Notes: generated from the letters alone by a model not told the origin. Positions 6,290 to 14,522 are shown, numbered from the stretch's first letter. The stretch: DNA of 17,993 nucleotides from Flammeovirgaceae bacterium UBA976 (GCA_002292365.1 DBBU01000008.1:60675-78667); one strand, 5' to 3'. Translations and numbers: made by a program.

Positions 6290-8689
6290 TTAAAGGTCGG
6301 GATACTTGTTAGGATCTTTATCATTCATTATTTTACAAACTACCTCAGTAATTTCTTCGGCATTGGGTTTCGAGAAATAATCCCCATCACTTCCGTAAGT
6401 AGGTCTATGATTTTTTGCTGTTAAAGTTTTAGGTGATACATCAAGCCATTGATATCCCTCGTCTCTCTCCAGTACTTGTTGCATCATGAAGGCCGAGGCA
6501 CCTCCGGGGACGTCTTCATCAAGAAATAAAACAGCATTGGTTTTTTGTAGTGACTTTACAATGCTCTTTGAAAGATCAAAAGGCAATAGGGATTGAACAT
6601 CAATTACTTCTATAAATATGCCTATTTTGGTGAGTTCTGCTGCGACCTCCAATGCGATTCGACACATAGAGCCATAAGTCACTACCGTTAAGTCTTTTCC
6701 TTCTTGTAATATTTCAGGGATACCCAATGGAGTTTTTATTTCGAATAAATTATCTGGAATTTTTTCTTTGAGGCGATAACCGTTGAGAGTTTCAACGATA
6801 ATTGCGGGGTCATCTGACGCCAGGAACGTATTATAAAATCCAACGGCTTGCGTCATATTTCTAGGCACCGCAACATGAACACCTCTTACGGCATTCAAAA
6901 TCATTCCCATAGGAGACCCGGAATGCCACATTCCTTCTAGCCGGTGTCCTCGCGTTCTTATAATGAGAGGTGCTTTTTGGCCTCCTTTCGTACGGTGATG
7001 AGTGGTCGCCAGATCATCAGATAATATTTGGATAGAATAAAGTAAATAGTCCAAGTATTGAATTTCTGTAATAGGTCTTAGGCCGCGCAAGGCCGTACCA
7101 ATCCCTTTCCCTATGATCGCACTTTCCCGAATCCCCGTATCAATGACCCGCAGATCCCCGTATTTTTCTTGCATTCCTGCAAACCCTTGATTCACATCTC
7201 CTATTTTACCTACATCTTCACCGAGCGCGATAATCAAGGGATTATTTGATAAGTGGTGATCAAAACAAAGATTGAGTATTTTCCTCCCATCTACCCATTG
7301 GGCTTCGTTATCATAGATAGGTTCGATCCCTTTAATATTTAAGGCGGAATCTTTAGATTCACTTGTCAAATGTGAACTGTAGTCCTGGTAATATTTATCT
7401 TTTTTTGTCGCCAACCAATTTTTTAGGTCTTCCTTATTTACGTCTTCATACTTCCCTAAAGCCCGAATAATGGATATACACGCTTTGACAATATCTAATT
7501 TTAAAGGGGAAGTATTTTCCTTGAGATCATTATAAATATTGGTGAGTTCTATTTTATGCTGGGACGCATTGATAATTTTTCCGATCAGAGCTAAGGCTTG
7601 TTTTTGATCTGATTTAATTTCCTGAGAATAGTTGGCCGAAGCCGTATTGCGTGCATTTTTAACAGCTATTTTCGCTTCTTTTTCAATTTCAGACAGCTGG
7701 GCTTCATTAGCAATTTTTTCGGAAAGGATCCACTCTCTCATCTTTAGGTTACAATCAAATTCCCTTTCCCATTGCAAACGATCTTTGGATTTGTAGCGTT
7801 CGTGAGAACCTGAGGTTGAGTGTCCTTGAGGTTGAGTGAGCTCTGTGATATGGACCAAACAAGGCACATGGTTCTCTCGGGCAAGGGAAGTAGCTTTTTC
7901 AAAAGCAGTAGTCATTTCTGAATAATTCCAACCTCGAGCAACTAAGATTTCAATACCATTAGTATCTTTCTCACGTTGAAAGCCTTTCATTACTTTTGAA
8001 ATACTTTCTTTAATAGTATGAAGGTTATTGGGCACGGAAATACCATATCCGTCATCCCAAACTGCCAAGACCATTGGTATTTGTAGAATTCCTGCCGCAT
8101 TCATGATTTCAAAAAAGTGACCTTCAGAAGTGGACGCATTTCCTATGGTACCAAAAGCTACCTCGTTTCCATTATTTGAGAAATGAGAAAATTCGTTGAG
8201 CTTTTTGTTCTTTCTGAACAATTTAGAAGCAAAACCAAGACCCAGTAAGCGAGGCATTTGCGAGGCTGTAGGCGAAATGTCAGAACTTGAATTTATTTGA
8301 GTTGTCAAATTTTTCCATTGGCCTGAGGGATCAAGAGAACGCGTACCATAATGGCTGTTCATCATGCGTCCTCCTGAAGAGGGCTCATATTGTATGTCCG
8401 CGTGAGCATAAAGTTGGGCAAAGAACTGTTCAGGTGTCAATAGGCCCAACGCCATCATTAAGGTTTGATCTCGATAATAACCCGATCTCCAATCTCCTTT
8501 TTTGAACATTTTAGAAAAAACTATTTGAGCAATTTCTTTGCCATCACCAAATATGCCAAATTTGGCTTTTCCCATGAAGACTTCTTTTCTTCCGAGTACA
8601 CTAATCTCTCTACTCTGAACAGCTAGATGATAATCTGTTAAGATTTTTTCTTTGGGAGAAATTACTGTTTTGTTTGGGTTCAAATTCAT
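6290..8689 (-). CDS. 2-oxoacid dehydrogenase E1, fused alpha and beta subunits
   Basis: This 799-residue protein joins an E1-alpha-like half (about 30-380) to an E1-beta-like half (about 460-799). It decarboxylates a 2-oxoacid with thiamine diphosphate and passes the acyl group to lipoyl-E2. The alpha part shows YYRDQ (71-75), SPTASQMPRLLG, the cofactor-binding segment IGNASTSEGHFFE (from 182) with WDDGYGISVPNN, and a HSTSGSHERY loop (290-299). The beta part shows ALGEDVG (488-494), TGIRES with probable catalytic E522, WHSGSPMG with H589, and a transketolase C-terminal domain (about 658-790). The usual GDG aspartate is asparagine (N184). No E2 or E3 gene is in the window. Substrate may be pyruvate or branched-chain oxoacids; fused forms in this phylum are often labelled branched-chain or generic. 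ATG 8689 is preferred over an upstream TTG at 8704. Confidence 0.9.
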   Translation of the reverse strand: MNLNPNKTVISPKEKILTDYHLAVQSREISVLGRKEVFMGKAKFGIFGDGKEIAQIVFSKMFKKGDWRSGYYRDQTLMMALGLLTPEQFFAQLYAHADIQYEPSSGGRMMNSHYGTRSLDPSGQWKNLTTQINSSSDISPTASQMPRLLGLGFASKLFRKNKKLNEFSHFSNNGNEVAFGTIGNASTSEGHFFEIMNAAGILQIPMVLAVWDDGYGISVPNNLHTIKESISKVMKGFQREKDTNGIEILVARGWNYSEMTTAFEKATSLARENHVPCLVHITELTQPQGHSTSGSHERYKSKDRLQWEREFDCNLKMREWILSEKIANEAQLSEIEKEAKIAVKNARNTASANYSQEIKSDQKQALALIGKIINASQHKIELTNIYNDLKENTSPLKLDIVKACISIIRALGKYEDVNKEDLKNWLATKKDKYYQDYSSHLTSESKDSALNIKGIEPIYDNEAQWVDGRKILNLCFDHHLSNNPLIIALGEDVGKIGDVNQGFAGMQEKYGDLRVIDTGIRESAIIGKGIGTALRGLRPITEIQYLDYLLYSIQILSDDLATTHHRTKGGQKAPLIIRTRGHRLEGMWHSGSPMGMILNAVRGVHVAVPRNMTQAVGFYNTFLASDDPAIIVETLNGYRLKEKIPDNLFEIKTPLGIPEILQEGKDLTVVTYGSMCRIALEVAAELTKIGIFIEVIDVQSLLPFDLSKSIVKSLQKTNAVLFLDEDVPGGASAFMMQQVLERDEGYQWLDVSPKTLTAKNHRPTYGSDGDYFSKPNAEEITEVVCKIMNDKDPNKYPDL

Positions 8690-8724
8690 ATTAGCCTCAA
8701 GCAAAGAAGTACCTTTGATATATG

Positions 8725-8732
8725 CGAAGATA
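8725..8732 (-). promoter_or_regulatory. Possible -7 box for the fused E1 gene
   Basis: On the minus strand this reads TATCTTCG, one base from TAnnTTTG, about 35 nt before the ATG at 8689. A -33 element at proper spacing is not evident. Confidence 0.25.
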
Positions 8733-8773
8733 ATAAGAAATCACTATATCCAGATGATCAACGGTTAGCCAGA

Positions 8774-8793
8774 TTTTTTTTTACAAAAAAAAA
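8774..8793. repeat. T9-AC-A9 homopolymer dyad
   Basis: Nine T (8774-8782), AC, then nine A (8785-8793) form a near-perfect dyad in the divergent E1/alanine dehydrogenase spacer. It would give rigid or bent DNA, and it is a likely site of slippage. Role unknown. Confidence 0.4.
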
Positions 8794-8869
8794 CATGGGC
8801 TTTAAACAAAATTAAAAATCAATTTAAATTAAGAAATCCATATAAAATAGATGTGAATTCTTATTCTCC

Positions 8870-8895
8870 ATTTTGTTTATTCCTCCAAACAAAAT
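8870..8895. repeat. Perfect 9-bp inverted repeat, possible operator
   Basis: ATTTTGTTT (8870-8878) and AAACAAAAT (8887-8895) are exact reverse complements separated by ATTCCTCC. The same 9-mer AAACAAAAT also occurs at 8804-8812. The repeat lies about 80 nt before the alanine dehydrogenase start and 180 nt before the E1 start. That is a sensible place for a shared regulator site, though AT-rich DNA produces such matches by chance. Confidence 0.4.
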
Positions 8896-8899
8896 AAAT

Positions 8900-8915
8900 A
8901 AAAATAGCTATTTTT
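8900..8915. repeat. 16-bp perfect palindrome AAAAATAGCTATTTTT
   Basis: A self-complementary 16-mer centred at 8907/8908, directly after the 9-bp inverted repeat and 60 nt before alanine dehydrogenase. It could be a dimeric regulator site. Most of its length is A/T runs, so its significance is uncertain. Confidence 0.3.
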
Positions 8916-8933
8916 TATTTTGAATAACCCACT

Positions 8934-8941
8934 TATATTTA
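8934..8941 (+). promoter_or_regulatory. Possible -7 box for alanine dehydrogenase
   Basis: TATATTTA is one base from TAnnTTTG and would give a leader of about 30 nt before ATG 8976. A perfect match, TACCTTTG, occurs at 8710-8717 but is 260 nt away. The nearest upstream TTTG (8919-8922) is too close for the usual -33 spacing. Confidence 0.22.
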
Positions 8942-8975
8942 CTCTAAAATCGATCTGTTTTAAAATGGTGTAATC

Positions 8976-10088
8976 ATGATAATTGGGATTCCCTCCGAGA
9001 TAAAAAATAATGAAGCCAGAGTGGCTTTGACTCCTAGTGGAGCGAAAGAATTAACTAAAAATGGGCATCAGGTTTATGTTCAGTCTGACGCAGGGACAGG
9101 TAGTGGATTTTTGGATAAAGATTATCTTGATGCGGGAGCAAAAATGCTTTCTGACCCGTCAGAAATTTATAAAATTGCTGAAATGATCATGAAGGTCAAG
9201 GAACCCATTGAATCAGAATATATCTTGATTCAAAAAGGACAAGTGGTATTTACCTATTTTCATTTTGCCTCATCAAAGCCATTGACTGATGCAATGATGG
9301 TAAACCGATCAGTTTGTATCTCTTATGAAACGGTAGAGAGAGCAGACAAGTCCTTGCCCTTACTCATTCCCATGTCAGAAGTGGCGGGAAGAATGTCTAT
9401 ACAAGAGGGCGCCAAATATTTGGAAAAGCCATTAAGAGGTAAAGGGATCCTTTTGGGAGGAGTCCCAGGTGTTCCTCCTGCCAAAGTCCTGATTTTGGGA
9501 GGAGGTATTGTGGGAATGAATGCGGCCAAGATGGCGGCAGGTATGGGTGCAAATGTGACTATTATGGATGTAAACTTATCTCGCTTAAGATATCTAGATG
9601 AGATCATGCCCGCTAATGTCAATACATGCATGTGTAGTGACTATAATATACGAAATTTAATTGGGGCATGTGATCTCATTGTGGGTAGTGTACTGATTCC
9701 AGGAGCTAAAGCGCCTTATCTCATTACAGAGGATATGCTCAAGGATATGCAACCGGGAACAGTATTGGTTGACGTGGCGGTTGATCAAGGAGGATGTATA
9801 GCGACTTGTAAGCCAACCACCCATGAAGATCCAACCTATATTATTGATGATATTGTACATTATTGTGTAGCCAATATGCCCGGAGCCGTACCTTATACTT
9901 CTACTTTAGCTTTGACCAACGCAACCTTACCCTATGCTCTATTATTGGCTGATTTGGGATGGAAGAAAGGTTGTAATTCAAATGAGGAATTAAAACGGGG
10001 TCTAAACATGATTGATGGAAAAATTGTTTATCCCGGAGTGGCAGATGCTTTTGGTTATAAACTAAGTGCTTTAGATCTATTTCTTTAA
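8976..10088 (+). CDS. ald: Alanine dehydrogenase
   Basis: This 370-residue enzyme catalyses reversible NAD-dependent oxidative deamination of L-alanine to pyruvate and ammonia. Length and motifs fit the family throughout. Substrate-binding R15 and K75 (MKVKEP) are present, catalytic H96 (YFHFASS) and catalytic D270 (VAVDQGG) are at the same positions as in Mycobacterium tuberculosis Ald. The Rossmann nucleotide-binding loop is GGGIVG (175-180), with D198 at the end of the second strand for the NAD ribose. The protein should be cytosolic. The gene is divergent from the E1 gene, so alanine-derived pyruvate and oxoacid oxidation may be controlled from one spacer; that is inference. Its TAA (10086-10088) shares bases with the stop codon of the convergent HsdR-N-like gene. 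ATG 8976 gives the standard N-terminus (MIIGIPSEIK). Confidence 0.96.
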   Translation: MIIGIPSEIKNNEARVALTPSGAKELTKNGHQVYVQSDAGTGSGFLDKDYLDAGAKMLSDPSEIYKIAEMIMKVKEPIESEYILIQKGQVVFTYFHFASSKPLTDAMMVNRSVCISYETVERADKSLPLLIPMSEVAGRMSIQEGAKYLEKPLRGKGILLGGVPGVPPAKVLILGGGIVGMNAAKMAAGMGANVTIMDVNLSRLRYLDEIMPANVNTCMCSDYNIRNLIGACDLIVGSVLIPGAKAPYLITEDMLKDMQPGTVLVDVAVDQGGCIATCKPTTHEDPTYIIDDIVHYCVANMPGAVPYTSTLALTNATLPYALLLADLGWKKGCNSNEELKRGLNMIDGKIVYPGVADAFGYKLSALDLFL

Positions 10089-10543
10089 CAAAAATGCGGA
10101 AATTCAGACAGTTGTTCATAAGTGCTATCGATGAGATTTTTTTTCCATACATAATGTTTCATTCCATTCGTAATGGCCAGGTAATGGGCATCTAATGTGG
10201 CGTTGTAGCCGCTGATCTGTTGGAGGGTAGCCGCTGATAGCTTAATAGTGGGGGCTTTACATTCAACCAAAAGATAGATGGCACCTTTTCGGTCGTATAT
10301 GTGAATGTCCGTCCTTCTCTGTCGTTGTAAATACTGGTGGCCTTTTTCAATGTTGATTAAGGCTTTAGGGTAATTAAGATTTTGTGTGAGTAAATGCAAA
10401 AAATGCTGGCGCACCCATTCCTCTGGAGTGAGCACAAGCTCTTTCTTACGGATTTCATCTTTAATGTAGGCCACATCATCTCGCCAAAGAAGTGTTGGAT
10501 TTATTTCCGGGAGATTAAGTTTAGGAAGTTTGAGATTTTTCAT
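10085..10543 (-). CDS. Small HsdR-N-like PD-(D/E)XK nuclease-fold protein
   Basis: This 152-residue protein consists of little more than a domain like the N-terminal nuclease region of type I restriction R subunits (HSDR_N type). From the ATG at 10543, visible motifs are TPEEWVRQ (40-47), RRTDI with D79, LLVECKAP with E94 and K96 (the D...ExK core), and TLQQISGYN (107-115). The core residues are intact, so metal-dependent DNA cleavage or binding is possible. No helicase, methyltransferase or specificity subunit is near, so it is not a restriction system as seen here. Stand-alone HSDR_N proteins occur widely in Bacteroidota with unknown function. The 5' end overlaps the transporter gene by 23 nt, which suggests translational coupling. 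A longer reading from TTG 10564 is less likely. Confidence 0.85.
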   Translation of the reverse strand: MKNLKLPKLNLPEINPTLLWRDDVAYIKDEIRKKELVLTPEEWVRQHFLHLLTQNLNYPKALINIEKGHQYLQRQRRTDIHIYDRKGAIYLLVECKAPTIKLSAATLQQISGYNATLDAHYLAITNGMKHYVWKKNLIDSTYEQLSEFPHFC

Positions 10544-11819
10544 TTGGCATCTTAACAAAAACAAGAAAAGCTAATCCAATGATAAAAAACAATCCTAAGG
10601 CTAAGGTACTGTTTCTCATACTTCCTGTAATTTGTTCGACCAGACCGTAGGTAAAAGTGCCTAATACGACACTAAGGTAAAAGGTGACATCATAAAATGA
10701 GAAATAAGAAGTGTGGTCTTCAGAATGAGTGGACGGAATGAGTTTTGAGAACGTTGCCCTTGATAAGGATTGGATACCGCCCATGACCAAACCAACCGAC
10801 GCGGTGATGATGTAAAATTCATTTACTGTGGTCATGGTATATCCATAAAGACAGATACCTATCCAAATTAAAATCATGCTGATGAGTGAAAATATGTTAC
10901 CCTTATATTCAGAAAGTCGAGCAAAGAGGGTAGCACCTAAAATAGCTATGAATTGAATGATGATGATCGCTGGGATAAGTTGGTCTGCACTAAGGGCAAG
11001 CTCCTTAGTGCCAAATAATACCGCCAAGAGCATAATGGCCTGAACCCCCATATTGTAGAAAAAATAGGCGATTAAATAAATTTTCATATTTTTTAAGTCT
11101 TTCAAATTCCAAATAACCTTTTTCAGTTCGCGGTATCCATTACGAAGAATATCTCGATGTATTTTTCGATGAGAATGATTATTAGGCAGCCATTTAAAAG
11201 GAATTTGGGCGAATCCAATCCACCAAATACCCACTAAAATAAAGACAAAGCGTGTAGCTTTCCCAACATCTGTAAATCCAAATAACGCATACTTTTGAGT
11301 AATGAAAATACTTATTAAAAGCAGGACAACACTTCCCGCGTAACCATAGGAATAACCTTTGGCACTGATCCGATCAGTCATTTTTTTTGATGCTATTTCA
11401 GGAAGATAAGCATCATAAAAAACCAATCCTGAACTGTATCCAATGGAGGCTAATACCACACAAAGGATGCCCCATTCAAGGGCATTCTCATCTGTAAAAA
11501 AAACCAACCCGATACAGGAAAATGCACCTAAATAGGTGAAAATTTTTAAATATTTTTTTTTATTACCTGTATAATCTGCAATGCCTGACAATATGGGGAG
11601 TAACAAGGCTGAAATTAAATAGGACAGTGAAATCGCATAACTATAAAGCACAGAGTTAACCATTTCGAATCCAAAAAAGTCAACTTTATCTTCGTTATTT
11701 ACACTCGTAATCGCAGTATAATAGATCGGAAAAATCGCTGTGTTGATCACAAGATTATATACTGAATTTGCGAGATCGTAAGTGCACCAAGCTCGGATGA
11801 CACCATTTATTTTTTTCAT
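10521..11819 (-). CDS. MFS transporter, UMF1 (Atg22-like) family
   Basis: This 432-residue integral membrane protein has about 12 hydrophobic segments. It opens with AWCTYDLANSVYN (10-22), which corresponds to the signature W-x-x-Y-D-x-A-N-S of UMF1/Atg22-like major facilitators. A motif-A-like loop, GIADYTGNKKKYL (79-91), follows the second to third membrane segments. Bacterial members have no firm substrate; the fungal homologue Atg22 exports amino acids from the vacuole. The gene overlaps the start of the HsdR-N-like gene by 23 nt and probably shares its transcript. A 6-bp inverted repeat (AATCAA, 11834-11839, and TTGATT, 11846-11851) sits just upstream of the start. The family is clear; the substrate is not. 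Confidence 0.9.
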   Translation of the reverse strand: MKKINGVIRAWCTYDLANSVYNLVINTAIFPIYYTAITSVNNEDKVDFFGFEMVNSVLYSYAISLSYLISALLLPILSGIADYTGNKKKYLKIFTYLGAFSCIGLVFFTDENALEWGILCVVLASIGYSSGLVFYDAYLPEIASKKMTDRISAKGYSYGYAGSVVLLLISIFITQKYALFGFTDVGKATRFVFILVGIWWIGFAQIPFKWLPNNHSHRKIHRDILRNGYRELKKVIWNLKDLKNMKIYLIAYFFYNMGVQAIMLLAVLFGTKELALSADQLIPAIIIIQFIAILGATLFARLSEYKGNIFSLISMILIWIGICLYGYTMTTVNEFYIITASVGLVMGGIQSLSRATFSKLIPSTHSEDHTSYFSFYDVTFYLSVVLGTFTYGLVEQITGSMRNSTLALGLFFIIGLAFLVFVKMPNEKSQTS

Positions 11820-11966
11820 GTGACCACGAATTTAATCAATTATGGTTGATTGCAAGTCATTAAGAGGAGGTCTAGTTCTAATTATTCCACAGAACTTACC
11901 TAATAAGGATCTATGATTAGACACTTAACAGTAGGAACAGAATCACAAAGTAATCCTTTGTCGAGG

Positions 11967-12809
11967 TTAAATGACCTTCGATATTTTGATCTTGCTGATC
12001 ATCCAGTCAATCCATTCTTTTATGACTTCTTTTTGCTCCAAGTCATTGTGCGCTTCATGAAAAACATCCTTCCATAATTTCCATTTCATATAATCTGGAT
12101 TGTCAAGAACCAACTTCATGGTAGCTTTGTAATCAATGATGGAATCTGACTGACCATGAAAAACAAAACCACTTAATTTAATTTCACTTTGATGTTCCAT
12201 AAGGTATGATGCACCAAAGTTAATAGCAGCAAACAATCCCGCGGAGATTTTAAAATTAACTAAAGGATCATTGTCGTATAGCTTTGAGACTTCTGGATCT
12301 TTGCTCAGATGTAAACTGTTGAGCCCATTGGATTGTCTAATTTTTGGGGCAATGCGTGCCATTAGTTTACCTAATTGTTCTTTCCAGCGAGGGGGTGTAA
12401 AGGCCAATTTAATCCAAGGAGCAGAAACTATGAAGCCTGATAACTCCTTAGATTTATCTCTTATTACATAATTAAGTACGAGATTTCCACCCATACTATG
12501 GCCGAAAAGAAACAAAGGTAAATACAGATGTTCAGCTCGAACTATTTTTAAAAATTCTTCAATGTCATTAATTAAACTCATCAAATCAGGCGCATGACCT
12601 TTTAAGCCTCCTGATTTCCCATGGCCTCGAAGATCCACACCAAAGACATTGAATTTTGAGTCATTGAGAGACTGCATCACGTGTCGGTATCTACCGATAT
12701 GCTCGCCAAAGCCATGAATAATACAAACCATACCTATAGGTTGGTGGACCGTCATGGACTCGACATACAAGTTGATACCGTCGCGTGTTAATACCTTCAA
12801 GGATTCCAT
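11967..12809 (-). CDS. Alpha/beta hydrolase, monoacylglycerol lipase-like
   Basis: This 280-residue cytosolic serine hydrolase is of the Hydrolase_4 (serine aminopeptidase S33, lysophospholipase or monoacylglycerol lipase) group. Motifs in order are the oxyanion-hole segment HGFGEHIGRY (32-41), DLRGHGKSGG (59-68), the nucleophile elbow GHSMGG with S105, HGQSDSII with acid D222, and VFHEAHND with H251 as the likely catalytic histidine. There is no signal peptide. The residues between 135 and 205 form the lid expected in this group. Substrate is probably a monoacylglycerol or a lysophospholipid, by family. It lies 81 nt downstream of the cyclophilin gene on the same strand. A weak hairpin (ACAAAG/CTTTGT, 11945-11961) follows the stop codon without a convincing T tract. 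Confidence 0.9.
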   Translation of the reverse strand: MESLKVLTRDGINLYVESMTVHQPIGMVCIIHGFGEHIGRYRHVMQSLNDSKFNVFGVDLRGHGKSGGLKGHAPDLMSLINDIEEFLKIVRAEHLYLPLFLFGHSMGGNLVLNYVIRDKSKELSGFIVSAPWIKLAFTPPRWKEQLGKLMARIAPKIRQSNGLNSLHLSKDPEVSKLYDNDPLVNFKISAGLFAAINFGASYLMEHQSEIKLSGFVFHGQSDSIIDYKATMKLVLDNPDYMKWKLWKDVFHEAHNDLEQKEVIKEWIDWMISKIKISKVI

Positions 12810-12890
12810 CTTTGTTATTTTTTAATCAAAAAAGATGATTGTTCGATAGGATTTTTATGGGAGCAATAAAATTTTATTAAATTCAAGCGA

Positions 12891-13325
12891 TTAATCTGTA
12901 ATCACCACCTTATCCATCACATCACCTTCCTTAATCATATCAATGACGTTTAAACCTTCAATTACTTTACCAAAGCAAGTATGTTTTCTATCGAGGTGGG
13001 CCGTATTGGTTCGACTGTGGCAGACAAAAAATTGTGAGCCACCTGTGTTTTTTCCCGCATGAGCCATCGAGAGGACACCTTTATCATGATGTTGGTTATT
13101 TCCTGATAACTCACAATTAATGGCATATCCCGGTCCTCCTGTGCCAGTACCATCGGGACATCCACCCTGAATGACGAAATTAGGAATGACACGATGAAAA
13201 GTAAGGCCATCATAGAACCCTTTTTCGGCTAGATCGATAAAATTTTGTACCGTTTTTGGTGCATCTTGCTCATAAAACTCAATTTTCATTGTACCCTTTT
13301 GGGTATGAATTTCTGCTTTTTTCAT
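12891..13325 (-). CDS. Cyclophilin-type peptidyl-prolyl cis-trans isomerase
   Basis: This 144-residue single-domain cyclophilin catalyses proline isomerisation during protein folding. The active-site segment [13 protein letters not shown] (43-55) gives H44, R45, F50 and Q53, and GGSQFFV (95-101) and [11 protein letters not shown] (111-121) are present. The position of the cyclosporin-contacting tryptophan of eukaryotic cyclophilins is H110 here, as is usual in bacteria. There is no signal peptide, so it should be cytosolic. It is shorter than human cyclophilin A and matches the minimal bacterial form. The gene is divergent from the lytic transglycosylase gene across a 79-nt AT-rich spacer and may lead a transcript with the hydrolase gene. 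Confidence 0.95.
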   Translation of the reverse strand: MKKAEIHTQKGTMKIEFYEQDAPKTVQNFIDLAEKGFYDGLTFHRVIPNFVIQGGCPDGTGTGGPGYAINCELSGNNQHHDKGVLSMAHAGKNTGGSQFFVCHSRTNTAHLDRKHTCFGKVIEGLNVIDMIKEGDVMDKVVITD

Positions 13326-13404
13326 ATTATTTAATTTACACTGCTTATTTTTTTAATGATGATTAAAAAATCATTTTATTTGCAATAATAACATTAAAAG
13401 CACG

Positions 13405-14367
13405 ATGGAAAGAATTAGTTGTTTTATGATTTGTCTTTGGGCCCTATTTTTTAAAACTCTTGGTCAGATAGATGAAAATAAGGTTACCCGTTTTGTTTTA
13501 AATTATTCAAAAACTCATGGCTTGAGCACGGAGGCCGTAAGATCGATTTTAGACCCTGCGCAGTATATCCCAGAAATTATTGAGCGTATCAGCCGACCAG
13601 CAGAGGATATTTCTTGGAAAAGGTATAGAAAGATATTTCTTACCAATGAAAGAATAACGAAAGGTGTAAATTTTTGGAATGATCATGAAAACACCTTGAG
13701 TGCGGTTAGTAAGGATACGGGCGTCGAAATCGAATATTTGATTGCCATTCTAGGGGTTGAAACCTATTATGGTGAGAAAAAAGGAGCTTATAAGGTATTG
13801 GATGCTTTGTATACCTTGGCTTTCGCATATCCCAAGAGAGCGAATTTTTTTACCAAAGAATTGGGTGAATTTATTACTTTGTCTATTACGCAAAATTTAG
13901 ATTTATACAATGCCGAAGGTTCTTATGCAGGGGCCATTGGGTATTGTCAATTCATGCCGAGTAGCTACCGGGCCTATGCCAAAAGTTTTGATGGATCTAA
14001 AGACTGTGACTTGGTCAACAACGTAGACGATGCGATAGCGAGTGCTGCAAATTATTTAAAGATGCACAAATGGAAAAAGGGTCAAAAAGTTGCTATTCCC
14101 GTGAATAAAATTACTGAAGATATTAGTTCAAGTCACCTATACACCAAGCCTAAAAATACCATTGAGTATTATAGAGCTAAGGGCTATCAAGTAGAGGGCC
14201 AAATTCAGACAGATTTGGTTTCACTCATCGTACTGGACAATGAGATTTCAAAAGAATATTGGATGGGCTTCCATAATTTTTATGTGATCACTCGCTACAA
14301 TCACAGCCCACTTTACGCCATGGCGGTACATCAATTGGCGCAAGCAATTGGTAAATCAAGGAATTGA
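13405..14367 (+). CDS. Lytic murein transglycosylase, MltB type
   Basis: This 320-residue exported enzyme cleaves the beta-1,4 bond between N-acetylmuramic acid and N-acetylglucosamine, leaving 1,6-anhydro ends. A signal peptide covers about residues 1-21 (hydrophobic core, cleavage near LGQ). There is no lipobox, unlike E. coli MltB. Catalytic E119 lies in AILGVETYYGEKKG (114-127), equivalent to E. coli MltB E162. LDALYTLAFAYPKRANFF and the family-defining AIGYCQFMPSSYRAYA segment follow, then a VDDAIASAANYL stretch that completes the SLT_2 fold. No peptidoglycan-binding domain is attached. It should act in periplasmic cell-wall turnover. It is followed after 166 nt by the DUF1080 gene on the same strand. 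Confidence 0.93.
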   Translation: MERISCFMICLWALFFKTLGQIDENKVTRFVLNYSKTHGLSTEAVRSILDPAQYIPEIIERISRPAEDISWKRYRKIFLTNERITKGVNFWNDHENTLSAVSKDTGVEIEYLIAILGVETYYGEKKGAYKVLDALYTLAFAYPKRANFFTKELGEFITLSITQNLDLYNAEGSYAGAIGYCQFMPSSYRAYAKSFDGSKDCDLVNNVDDAIASAANYLKMHKWKKGQKVAIPVNKITEDISSSHLYTKPKNTIEYYRAKGYQVEGQIQTDLVSLIVLDNEISKEYWMGFHNFYVITRYNHSPLYAMAVHQLAQAIGKSRN

Positions 14368-14470
14368 CTTTTTGATCCATAATCATTGAGATCGACTAAT
14401 GAGGACTACCTACTTGATCAAACTCTTGTAGAATCAGCAAATAGAAATGAATGAACAATAATTAAGGTTA

Positions 14471-14522
14471 ATATTTGAATAGAAAATATTTTTTACTGAT
14501 CTTCCCACTACCATTCAAATAT
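14471..14522. repeat. Perfect 10-bp inverted repeat upstream of the DUF1080 gene
   Basis: ATATTTGAAT (14471-14480) and ATTCAAATAT (14513-14522) are exact reverse complements separated by 32 nt. The right arm ends 11 nt before the ATG at 14534. It may be a pair of regulator half-sites or, in RNA, a stem that would sit just before the start codon. The right arm also overlaps a possible -7 box, TATCTTTA (14520-14527). Confidence 0.5.

Noticed and set aside
10085..10543. Remnant of a type I restriction-modification system
   Set aside because: The nuclease-domain gene is intact and compactly overlapped with neighbours, and there are no hsdM, hsdS or helicase fragments around it.
11945..11961. ACAAAG/CTTTGT hairpin after the hydrolase gene as a terminator
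   Set aside because: The stem is 6 bp and the downstream minus-strand sequence is not T-rich. It may still be a weak structure.
12865..12878. 14-bp palindrome AATAAAATTTTATT between the cyclophilin and hydrolase genes
   Set aside because: It is made only of A and T in AT-rich intergenic DNA, where such palindromes are expected by chance.
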